NCBI RefSeq assembly: GCF_027497255.1 | Contig: NZ_CP114903.1 | Span: 3,472,001-3,536,000 of the forward strand | Direction of reading: 5' to 3' | Length of the DNA stretch: 64,000 nt | Origin: Micromonospora sp. WMMD882 | GTDB taxonomy: Bacteria; Actinomycetota; Actinomycetes; Mycobacteriales; Micromonosporaceae | Shown: positions 57,497 to 64,000 of the stretch, piece after piece | How positions within the stretch are numbered: position 1 is the first letter of the stretch | Layout of the letters: each line of letters opens with the position of its first letter | Made by a program: the position numbers and the translations under genes | The notes under the pieces: generated by a model | The model's input: the letters and a program-made list of their open reading frames with translations, nothing else | Database searches by the model: none | Told to the model about the DNA's origin: nothing

Positions 57497-58927
57497 ATGT
57501 TTGAGTACGCGCCCGCCCCGGAGTCCCGTGCGGTGGTGGACCTGAAGCCCTCGTACGGGCTGTTCGTCGACGGCGGGTTCGTCGACCCGACCGACGGTGG
57601 CAGCTTCAAGTCGATCAACCCGGCCTCCGAGGAGGTCCTCGCGGAGGTCGCCGAGGCCGGCCCGCAGGATGTGGACCGGGCGGTCCGGGCGGCCCGGACG
57701 GCCTTCGAGCGGGTGTGGGGGCCGATGCCGGGCCGGGACCGGGCGAAGTACCTGTACCGGATCGCCCGGATCGTGCAGGAACGCTCCCGTGAGCTGGCGG
57801 TGCTGGAATCGTTGGACAACGGCAAACCGATCCGGGAGTCCCGGGATGTCGACCTGCCGTTGGTCGCCGCGCATTTCTTCTACTACGCCGGCTGGGCCGA
57901 CAAGCTCGGCCATGCTGGCTTCGGGGCGGATCCGCGGCCGTTGGGGGTGGCGGCGCAGGTCATCCCGTGGAACTTCCCGCTGCTGATGCTGGCCTGGAAG
58001 ATCGCCCCAGCCCTCGCGGCCGGGAACACGGTGGTGCTCAAACCGGCCGAGACGACCCCGTTGACCGCGTTGGTGTTCGCCGAGATCTGTCAGCAGGCTG
58101 ACCTGCCGGCGGGCGTGGTCAACATCGTCACCGGCGCCGGGGACACCGGTCGGGCGTTGGTCGAGCATCCGGGTGTGGACAAGGTCGCGTTCACCGGTTC
58201 CACCGAGGTCGGTCGGGCCATCGCCCGCGCGGTCGCCGGCACCGGCAAGAAACTCACCCTGGAGCTGGGCGGCAAAGCGGCGAACATCGTCTTCGACGAC
58301 GCCCCGATCGACCAGGCGGTCGAGGGGATCGTCACCGGCATCTTCTTCAACCAGGGCCACGTCTGCTGCGCCGGGTCCCGGCTGCTCGTTCAGGAGTCGG
58401 TCGCCGAGCAGGTCCTCGAATCGTTGAAACGGCGGATGGCCCAGCTGCGCGTCGGTGACCCGCTGGACAAGAACACCGACGTCGGCGCGATCAACTCCGC
58501 CGCCCAGCTCGCCCGGATCACCGAGCTGTCCGACGCCGGCGCCGCCGAAGGCGCGCAACGCTGGTCACCCGCCTGTGAGCTGCCCGAACGCGGGTTCTGG
58601 TTCGCCCCGACCATCTTCACCGGGGTCACCCAGGCGCACCGGATCGCCCGGGAGGAGATCTTCGGCCCGGTGCTGTCCGTGCTGACCTTCCGCACCCCTG
58701 CGGAGGCCGTGGAGAAGGCCAACAACACGCCGTACGGGCTGTCCGCCGGGATCTGGACGGAGAAGGGCTCCCGGATCCTGTGGACCGCCGACCGGCTACG
58801 CGCCGGCGTGGTCTGGGCCAACACGTTCAACAAGTTCGACCCGACCTCGCCGTTCGGCGGCTACAAGGAGTCCGGCTACGGCCGCGAAGGCGGCCGGCAC
58901 GGGCTGGAAGGGTACCTCGATGTCTGA
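57497..58927 (+). CDS. Aldehyde dehydrogenase (catalytic member of the deoC operon)
   Basis: A 476-residue ALDH with all catalytic elements: VIPWNFPLLML, FTGSTEVGRAI, LELGGKAANIVF with the general-base Glu and FFNQGHVCCAGSR with the nucleophilic Cys, then EEIFGPVLSV. It probably oxidises the acetaldehyde released by DeoC, or a related aldehyde. Start is three bases after the deoC stop and its end overlaps the next gene by eight bases. Confidence 0.93.
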   Translation: MFEYAPAPESRAVVDLKPSYGLFVDGGFVDPTDGGSFKSINPASEEVLAEVAEAGPQDVDRAVRAARTAFERVWGPMPGRDRAKYLYRIARIVQERSRELAVLESLDNGKPIRESRDVDLPLVAAHFFYYAGWADKLGHAGFGADPRPLGVAAQVIPWNFPLLMLAWKIAPALAAGNTVVLKPAETTPLTALVFAEICQQADLPAGVVNIVTGAGDTGRALVEHPGVDKVAFTGSTEVGRAIARAVAGTGKKLTLELGGKAANIVFDDAPIDQAVEGIVTGIFFNQGHVCCAGSRLLVQESVAEQVLESLKRRMAQLRVGDPLDKNTDVGAINSAAQLARITELSDAGAAEGAQRWSPACELPERGFWFAPTIFTGVTQAHRIAREEIFGPVLSVLTFRTPAEAVEKANNTPYGLSAGIWTEKGSRILWTADRLRAGVVWANTFNKFDPTSPFGGYKESGYGREGGRHGLEGYLDV

Positions 58928-59744
58928 ACGGGTGACCGTGCGGAAGACGTACAAGCTGTTCATCGGCGGGAAGTTCCCCCGCAGCGAGTCAGGACGGTCA
59001 TACCCGGTGCAGAACGCGAATGTCGCCCTCTCCTCACGCAAGGACGTCCGGGACGCGGTGGTCGCCGCCCGGACCGCCGTGAAGGGCTGGGCCGGCGCGA
59101 CCGCCTACAACCGGGGACAGATCCTCTACCGCATCGCCGAAATGCTCGAAGGCCGCCGCGAGCAGTTCGTCGCCCTCGGCGTGCCCGCCGACGAAGTCGA
59201 CACCGCCACCGACCGCTGGGTCTGGTACGCCGGCTGGGCGGACAAGCTCCCCCAGGTGTACGGGGGCGCGAATCCGGTCGCCGGCCCGTACTTCAACCTG
59301 TCCGCGCCGGAGCCGACCGGGGTGGTCGGCGTGATCGCCCCGGAACAGCCGGCGCTACTCGGCCTGGTCAGCGTCATCGCCCCCGCCATCGTCACCGGCA
59401 ACACGGTCGTCACGCTCACCTCACCCACCGCGCCGCTGGCGGCGATCACCCTGGCCGAGGCGCTCGCCACCAGCGACCTCCCCGCCGGCGTGGTGAACCT
59501 GCTCACCGGCCGGGTCGCCGAAACCGCTCCGACGCTGGCCGCGCACCTGGACGTCAACGCCCTCGACCTGACCGGCGTCACCGACCCGGAGCTGGCCACC
59601 GATCTGGAGGTCAAGGCGGCGGAGAACCTCAAGCGGGTGCTGCGACCCGTCCCGTCCGACCACGACTGGACCGGTGACCCCGGCGTCACCCGGATGACGG
59701 CGCTGCTGGAAACCAAGACCGTCTGGCACCCCAAGGGGGCGTGA
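58920..59744 (+). CDS. Truncated aldehyde dehydrogenase homologue without catalytic domain
   Basis: A 274-residue protein matching only the N-terminal, NAD-binding part of ALDHs: YKLFIGGKFPRSESGRSYPV, AAYNRGQILYRIAEMLEGR written here in part, VIAPEQPALLGLVSVIAPAI and LPAGVVNLLTGR. The catalytic Glu and Cys regions are replaced by about 60 new residues (ATDLEVKAAENLKRVLRP). Codon use and frame are intact, so it is a functional protein, probably a structural or regulatory partner of the upstream ALDH. Confidence 0.88.
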   Translation: MSERVTVRKTYKLFIGGKFPRSESGRSYPVQNANVALSSRKDVRDAVVAARTAVKGWAGATAYNRGQILYRIAEMLEGRREQFVALGVPADEVDTATDRWVWYAGWADKLPQVYGGANPVAGPYFNLSAPEPTGVVGVIAPEQPALLGLVSVIAPAIVTGNTVVTLTSPTAPLAAITLAEALATSDLPAGVVNLLTGRVAETAPTLAAHLDVNALDLTGVTDPELATDLEVKAAENLKRVLRPVPSDHDWTGDPGVTRMTALLETKTVWHPKGA

Positions 59745-59756
59745 GACCGCGTGGGG

Positions 59757-59829
59757 GGTTCCGGGGGGAGCCCACCCACTCCGGGCGGTCAAGCTTGATC
59801 CCTCCGTGGGCGGGCTCCCCCCGGAAACC
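59757..59829. repeat. 73-bp palindromic element, copy 2
   Basis: Near-identical to 50881-50956: right arm and loop (CGGTCAAGCTTGATCCCT) differ by one base, and one T is missing from the left arm. Starts 13 bp after the stop of the truncated ALDH gene. Confidence 0.85.
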
Positions 59830-59877
59830 TACGGTCGGCACTGTCCGCGCGGTCGGCGCGGGGTATGCCTTCGGTGC

Positions 59878-59976
59878 GCCTGTCGAGCTGCCCCGTCCGT
59901 GCGCCCACGCGCCCGCCGTATCGCGGGCGCTCCGCCCTGCCGGATGGCGCCCCATATTCGGGGCAGCTCGACAGGC
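59878..59976. repeat. 99-bp nested stem-loop element
   Basis: Outer arms GCCTGTCGAGCTGCCCCG (59878-59895) and its exact complement (59959-59976), 18 bp perfect; the inside holds a second hairpin GCGCCCGC / GCGGGCGC. Together with the 73-bp element it fills the 422-bp gene-free stretch 59745-60166, whose remainder shows only the blaI promoter. Confidence 0.75.
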
Positions 59977-60141
59977 ACGCCAACGGCAGGTACCGGCGCT
60001 GCGGAACAGGGCCAGCCGCCGATGCTCCCGGGCCCCGTACCGCCGGACCGCGACCCCGGTCCACGCCTGCGGGGCCCTACCTCCGGGTCGAGCTCCGGGT
60101 CGGCTCTGCGGCCGGGCCCGAGGTGGTCTGCGGTGGGGGTT

Positions 60142-60157
60142 CTACTACGGGGGGTAG
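60142..60157 (+). promoter_or_regulatory. BlaI-type operator CTACTACG-N4-GTAG at the blaI promoter
   Basis: The 16-mer overlaps a TAGGAT -10 hexamer (60155-60160) that ends six bases before the GTG of blaI. The same pattern occurs at 61520-61535 before cydA. Confidence 0.65.
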
Positions 60158-60166
60158 GATTTGGGG

Positions 60167-60562
60167 GTGACGCGGTTGGGGGAGCTTGAGCGGGCGGTGA
60201 TGGACGTGCTCTGGGACGGGCCGGTCGATCGCCGGGGTGTCACCGTTCGTGAGGTGGCCGACGCGCTGGACGGGCGCGAGTTGGCGTACACGACGGTGAT
60301 GACCGTGCTGGACCGGCTCGCCGGCAAGGGCATGGTGGAACGTGAGCGGGAGGGGCGGGCCTGGCGTTACCGGCCCGCGGCCAGCCGGGAGGCGCACATC
60401 GCCCAGCTCATGCTGGACGCGTTGGACCTGGGCGGCAGCCGGGACGCGGCGCTGGTCCGGTTCGCCCGTTCGGTCACCGGGACAGAGGCTGACGTGCTGC
60501 GGGCCGCCCTGAGCGCGGAGGCGGGGCGTCGGCCGGGAGCCGACGAGGGCCCGGCGCGGTAG
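60167..60562 (+). CDS. blaI: BlaI/MecI/CopY-family repressor
   Basis: A 131-residue winged-helix repressor: LGELERAVMDVLWDGPVDRR, VREVADALDGRELAYTTVMT, VLDRLAGKGMVERERE and the C-terminal dimerisation helices. The family represses beta-lactamase or energy-metabolism genes until a membrane sensor protease cleaves it. GTG start is leaderless. The M56 peptidase gene follows ten bases downstream. Confidence 0.93.
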   Translation: MTRLGELERAVMDVLWDGPVDRRGVTVREVADALDGRELAYTTVMTVLDRLAGKGMVEREREGRAWRYRPAASREAHIAQLMLDALDLGGSRDAALVRFARSVTGTEADVLRAALSAEAGRRPGADEGPAR

Positions 60563-60572
60563 GGGGCGGGTC

Positions 60573-61478
60573 GTGGCGTACGCCGTGCATTTCGCCGTCG
60601 CGGTGGTGGCCTGCTGGCTGACCGCGCAGGTCCTCAGCGTGGCCGCCTGGCCGCAGCGCAGCCCACGGGTGGCGATCCTCTGCTGGCAGGGCGTGGGCCT
60701 GGCGCTCGGTCTCTCCGCGATGGGCGTGCCGATCGCGTTGGGACTGGCCCCGTACGACCGGCCGACCGGCAGCGCGCTGCTCGCCCTCGCCGGTGACCTG
60801 GTCGGGGGCGCGCTGCCGGCGGGGCTCGGCGTCGTGCGCCTCGGCGCGGTAGGTGTCGGGTTCGGGGTCGGGGCGGTGCTGTCGACCACCACGGTCCGCA
60901 GCGTCCTCGGGACGGTGCGGGCCCAGCGCCGGCACCGGGAGCTGTTGACCCTGGTGGCCCGGGACGATCCGGCCGTGCCCGGCGCGCTGGTGCTGGACCA
61001 TCCGTGCGCGGCGGCGTACTGCCTGCCCGGGATGCGCCCCCGGGTGGTGGTCAGCGCCGGCACGCTCGACCTGCTCGACCGCGCGGAGCTGGCGGCGGTG
61101 CTGGCGCACGAGCGGGCGCACGCCACCGAGCGGCACGACCTGGTGCTGCTGCCGTTCACCGCGCTGCGCCGGGCGCTGCCGTGGCTCGGTTGGGTGCGGG
61201 CCGCGCACGACCGGGTGGCGCTGCTGGTGGAGATGCGCGCCGACGACAAGGCCCGCGCCGGGCACGCCGACGCGCCGCTGGCCGGCGCGTTGCGGCGGTT
61301 CGCCGCCGCCGGCAACCGGGTCACCCCGGCCGGCGCGCTGGGGCTGGGCGACCGTGATCTCGACGTACGGGTGCAGCGGCTGCTGGTGGCCCAGCGTCCG
61401 CCCCGGCTGCTCGGGGCCGCCGCCCTCGCCGTGTCGGTCACGTTGGTCGCGCTGCCGATCTCGCTGTTCCTGAGCTGA
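60573..61478 (+). CDS. M56-family membrane metallopeptidase (BlaR1-like sensor protease)
   Basis: A 301-residue protein with three or four membrane helices, zinc motif HERAH (179-183) followed by RHDLVLLPF and a distant Glu in EMRADDKA. There is no penicillin-binding sensor domain, so it is the short form found beside actinobacterial BlaI. It probably cleaves BlaI or a partner in response to an unknown signal. Confidence 0.9.
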   Translation: MAYAVHFAVAVVACWLTAQVLSVAAWPQRSPRVAILCWQGVGLALGLSAMGVPIALGLAPYDRPTGSALLALAGDLVGGALPAGLGVVRLGAVGVGFGVGAVLSTTTVRSVLGTVRAQRRHRELLTLVARDDPAVPGALVLDHPCAAAYCLPGMRPRVVVSAGTLDLLDRAELAAVLAHERAHATERHDLVLLPFTALRRALPWLGWVRAAHDRVALLVEMRADDKARAGHADAPLAGALRRFAAAGNRVTPAGALGLGDRDLDVRVQRLLVAQRPPRLLGAAALAVSVTLVALPISLFLS

Positions 61479-61519
61479 CCCGGGCTTCGACGTGTCCGGC
61501 CGGCAGCGCGCGCCCCGAA

Positions 61520-61535
61520 CTACTACGCAATGTAG
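61520..61535 (+). promoter_or_regulatory. BlaI-type operator CTACTACG-N4-GTAG before cydA
   Basis: Identical in pattern to the site at the blaI promoter. It lies 32 bp upstream of a TAGGCT hexamer (61567-61572) and 75 bp before the cydA start. Confidence 0.65.
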
Positions 61536-61610
61536 TGCGGGACTCCATGCGTAGACGTGCTACCTGTAGGCTCCCGGCTGACAGCGTCTCCCACCCCTGG
61601 AGAGTCGGCC

Positions 61611-62870
61611 ATGGACCCTCTGCTCCTCGCCCGCCTGCAGTTCGCCACCACGACCTCGATCCACTTCCTCTTCGTCCTGGTGACGCTGGGGCTGATCACG
61701 TTGCTCGTCTACCTCCAGACCAGATGGGTGGCCACCCGGAAACCGGTGTACGAACGGCTGACCCGCTTCTGGGGCACCATCTACGTGATCAACTACGTCC
61801 TCGGCATCGCCGCCGGGGTGGTGCTGGAGTTCCAGTTCGGGCTGAACTGGAGCGGCCTGTCCAAGTACGTCGGCAACGTCTTCGGCGCGCCGCTGGCGAT
61901 CGAGACGCTCACCGCGTTCTTCCTGGAGTCCACCTTCCTCGGCATGTGGATCTTCGGCTGGCACCGGCTGCGTCGGGGCGTGCACCTCGCGCTGCTCTGG
62001 GGCGTCGCGCTCACCGCGTACGTGTCGGCGTTCTGGATCATGGTGGGCAACGCCTGGCTGCAGAACCCGGTCGGGTACGAGACGCGCGACGGCATCGCCC
62101 ACCTCACCGACTTCCCCGCCCTGGTGACCAACCCGGCCTTCGGCACGGCGTTCCTGCACACCGTGCTCGCCGCCCTGCTCACCGGCGGGATCCTGATGGC
62201 CTCGGTCAGCGCCTGGCACCTGATCCGGCGCGCCGCCGACGTCGAGGCGTACCGCATCTCGCTGCGGACCGGCCTGGTCACCGCCGCGCTGGCCGTCGGC
62301 CCGCTGCTGGTCGTCGGCTTCGTGCAGGTCGTCGAGATGGCCCGGCTCCAACCGACCAAGTACGGCGTGCCGGCGGAGAAGGCCGCCAAGGTCGCCGAGC
62401 TGACCGCGATCTTCGGCCCCGGCGACTACGAGGCGCCGACGGCCGCCCTGCACAGCCTGAGCTTCATGTTCATCATCGGCTTCCTGCTGGTGCTGATCCT
62501 GCTCCAGGTCGTGCTGCTCCCGAAGGACCTGCTGATCCGGCTGCGCTTCCCGCTCTGGATCATCCTGTTCGCCCTGCCGCTGCCGTTCGTGGCGTCGATC
62601 CTCGGCTGGCTCGCCCGCGAGATCGGCCGCCAACCCTTCGCCGTGTACGGGCTGCTCACCGTCGACGACGCCGTCTCGCCGGTCGGCGGCGGGGTGATGC
62701 TCGCCAGCTTCCTCGGCTTCACCCTGCTGCTCGGCGCCCTCGCCGTCACCAACTGGGTCCTGATCGCCCGGCACGCCACCCGGGGCGCGCACGACGACCT
62801 GGCCCTCGGTCGCCCGCCCGAGCAGCCGGAACCCGCCACCGACGACCGCCCCGAACCCGTCTTCGTCTGA
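61611..62870 (+). CDS. cydA: Cytochrome bd oxidase subunit I
   Basis: A 419-residue subunit with about nine helices: LARLQFATTTSIHFLFV with the heme His, QTRWVATRKPVYERLTRFWG, the Q-loop region shorter than in Escherichia coli, and GWLAREIGRQPFAVYGLLTV containing the conserved GRQP. It oxidises quinol and reduces oxygen with high affinity. ATG 61611 has GGAGAG about seven bases before it. Confidence 0.96.
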   Translation: MDPLLLARLQFATTTSIHFLFVLVTLGLITLLVYLQTRWVATRKPVYERLTRFWGTIYVINYVLGIAAGVVLEFQFGLNWSGLSKYVGNVFGAPLAIETLTAFFLESTFLGMWIFGWHRLRRGVHLALLWGVALTAYVSAFWIMVGNAWLQNPVGYETRDGIAHLTDFPALVTNPAFGTAFLHTVLAALLTGGILMASVSAWHLIRRAADVEAYRISLRTGLVTAALAVGPLLVVGFVQVVEMARLQPTKYGVPAEKAAKVAELTAIFGPGDYEAPTAALHSLSFMFIIGFLLVLILLQVVLLPKDLLIRLRFPLWIILFALPLPFVASILGWLAREIGRQPFAVYGLLTVDDAVSPVGGGVMLASFLGFTLLLGALAVTNWVLIARHATRGAHDDLALGRPPEQPEPATDDRPEPVFV

Positions 62871-62881
62871 AGGAGCCGACC

Positions 62882-63889
62882 GTGGAACTCGCCTGGTACG
62901 TCCTGCTCGGCGCCTTCTTCGCCGCCTACCTGGTCCTCGGCGGCTACGACTACGGCGTCGGCCTGCTGCTCGCCCGCCCCGCCGACCCGGCCGCCCGACG
63001 CGGGCTGCTCACCGCCGTCGGCCCGTTCTTCCTCGGCAACGAGGTGTGGCTGATCGCCGCCGTCGGCCTCCTCTTCGGCGCGTTCCCGCTGCTGGAGGGG
63101 GAACTGCTCGCCGGGCTCTACCCGGCCTTCGCCGGGGCGCTCGCCGGCGTGGTCCTGGTCACCGCCGGCGTGCAGCTGCGCAGCCGGCCCACCGGCGCAC
63201 GCGCCCGGGCCACCTGGGACGGGGTGATCGTGGCCGGCTCCGCGCTGGCCGCGTCGGGCTGGGGCGCGGTGCTCGCCGGGATGCTCCAGGGCGTGCCGCT
63301 GAACGCCGACGGCCGGGTGATCGGCACCGGTCACCTGTTCACCCCGTTCGCCGCCCTCGCCGCGCTCACCACGGTGGCCCTGGTCGCCGTGCACGGCGCG
63401 ATGTTCCTGGCGCTACGGCTGCCCGTGGCGGCGGCCGGGCCGGTCGCCGCGCTGGGTCGCCGGCTGGTGCCGGTCGCCCTGGTCGCGACGCTGGCCACCA
63501 CCGTCGTCGGGCTGCTCTCCGACCGGGTACGCGACGCCGCGCAGCAGCCGTACGTCGCGCTCGCGCTGCCCGTACTGCTGGGGGTGGCCCTGGGGGTGGC
63601 CCTGGTCGCGTCGGCCCGGCGGCGGCCCGGCCTGGCCTTCGCGGCGACCAGCGCCGCCCTGGCCCTGCCGGTCTTCCTGGTCGGCGCGACCCTCTGGCCG
63701 TACGCGCTGCACTCCACCCTGGACCCGGCGGCCAGCCTGACCGTCGCCGACGCGGCGGCCAGCGGGCCGACGCTGCGCCTGCTGGGTTGGCTGACAGCGC
63801 CCCTGCTGCCGGCCCTACTAGGCTTCCAGGTGATGCTGTGGTGGGTCTTCCGGGGCCGGACCGGCGGACGGGCACCGGTGTACTGGTGA
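62882..63889 (+). CDS. cydB: Cytochrome bd oxidase subunit II
   Basis: A 335-residue membrane subunit: LGGYDYGVGLLL and GNEVWLIAAVGLLFGAFP near the start are the CydB signature. It stabilises the heme-containing subunit I. GTG 62882 with AAGGAG upstream; twelve bases after cydA and overlapping the cydD start by four. Confidence 0.95.
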   Translation: MELAWYVLLGAFFAAYLVLGGYDYGVGLLLARPADPAARRGLLTAVGPFFLGNEVWLIAAVGLLFGAFPLLEGELLAGLYPAFAGALAGVVLVTAGVQLRSRPTGARARATWDGVIVAGSALAASGWGAVLAGMLQGVPLNADGRVIGTGHLFTPFAALAALTTVALVAVHGAMFLALRLPVAAAGPVAALGRRLVPVALVATLATTVVGLLSDRVRDAAQQPYVALALPVLLGVALGVALVASARRRPGLAFAATSAALALPVFLVGATLWPYALHSTLDPAASLTVADAAASGPTLRLLGWLTAPLLPALLGFQVMLWWVFRGRTGGRAPVYW

Positions 63890-64000
63890 ACCGTCGCCCG
63901 TTCGACCCGCGTCTGCTGCGCCGGGTCCCCGCGGTCCGGCGGCACTTCGCCGTGCTCGGCGGGCTCGGCGTGCTCACCGCGCTCCTGGTCGTCACCCAGG
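63886..64000 (+). CDS. cydD: Thiol reductant ABC exporter subunit CydD, 5' part only
   Basis: GTG overlaps the cydB stop (GTGA). The 38 residues present (NRRPFDPRLLRRVPAVRRHF, then a hydrophobic segment) fit the N-terminus of CydD, which with CydC exports cysteine or glutathione and is needed for assembly of the oxidase. The gene runs off the window. Confidence 0.75.
   Translation, partial: MNRRPFDPRLLRRVPAVRRHFAVLGGLGVLTALLVVTQ

Overview
The window is a GC-rich (roughly 70-75%) chromosomal segment of a filamentous actinomycete, most likely Micromonosporaceae (Micromonospora or a close relative). The indications are the codon use, many GTG starts, frequent leaderless promoters (a TAnnnT hexamer 6-8 nt before the start codon), GTP-dependent PEP carboxykinase, an acyl-CoA carboxylase epsilon subunit, DUF5753/DUF397 regulator pairs and mycosin-type secretion genes. 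Genus is inference; no rRNA, tRNA, phage, insertion sequence or CRISPR array was seen.

Layout. 1-6.3 kb: ferredoxin-NADP reductase (cut by the left edge), rhomboid protease, lytic transglycosylase-like protein, PIN-PhoH ATPase, and a divergent pair (membrane protein / HTH regulator) around conspicuous operator-like palindromes. 6.4-12.1 kb: trehalose-6-phosphate phosphatase, a three-gene isoprenoid operon (membrane protein, geranylgeranyl-reductase-like enzyme, short cis-prenyltransferase) and PEP carboxykinase. 12.5-18.8 kb: two tandem GtrA proteins and a MaoC dehydratase, a PH-domain membrane protein, then birA divergent from the carboxylase beta subunit. 18.8-24.3 kb: a SigE-type sigma factor with a membrane partner, ketopantoate reductase, M50-like protease, a Uma2 remnant and a secreted GH25 muramidase. 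24.4-29.7 kb: a receptor kinase, carboxylase epsilon subunit and a small type VII-secretion-like operon ending in a mosaic mycosin. 29.8-37.3 kb: Maf, an O-methyltransferase, a DrrAB-type exporter, the biotin-carrying carboxylase alpha subunit, a decayed lysG-lysE locus and guaB1. 37.8-50.9 kb: DedA, LpdA-type quinone reductase, GGCT-like protein, MBL hydrolase, DUF4349 lipoprotein, M20 peptidase, a stand-alone methylmalonyl-CoA mutase large subunit, a second receptor kinase and a phosphosugar mutase. 51-55.7 kb is regulator-rich accessory DNA (XRE, DUF5753/DUF397, a minimal GntR, GPP34 and a GPP34 fragment). 55.7-59.7 kb is nucleoside salvage: upp, deoC and two aldehyde dehydrogenase homologues, one without a catalytic domain. 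60.1-64 kb: BlaI/M56 regulator pair followed by cydAB and the start of cydD.

How the genes connect. Carboxylase alpha, beta and epsilon subunits, biotin ligase and a methylmalonyl-CoA mutase subunit are scattered over 30 kb and could together take propionyl-CoA to succinyl-CoA. The BlaI promoter and the cydA promoter share one 16-bp operator pattern, suggesting that the BlaI/M56 pair controls cytochrome bd oxidase. Intergenic spaces hold several families of palindromic or tandem repeats, some in two or more copies, mostly just downstream of stop codons; these and the mosaic mycosin are the least explained parts of the window.
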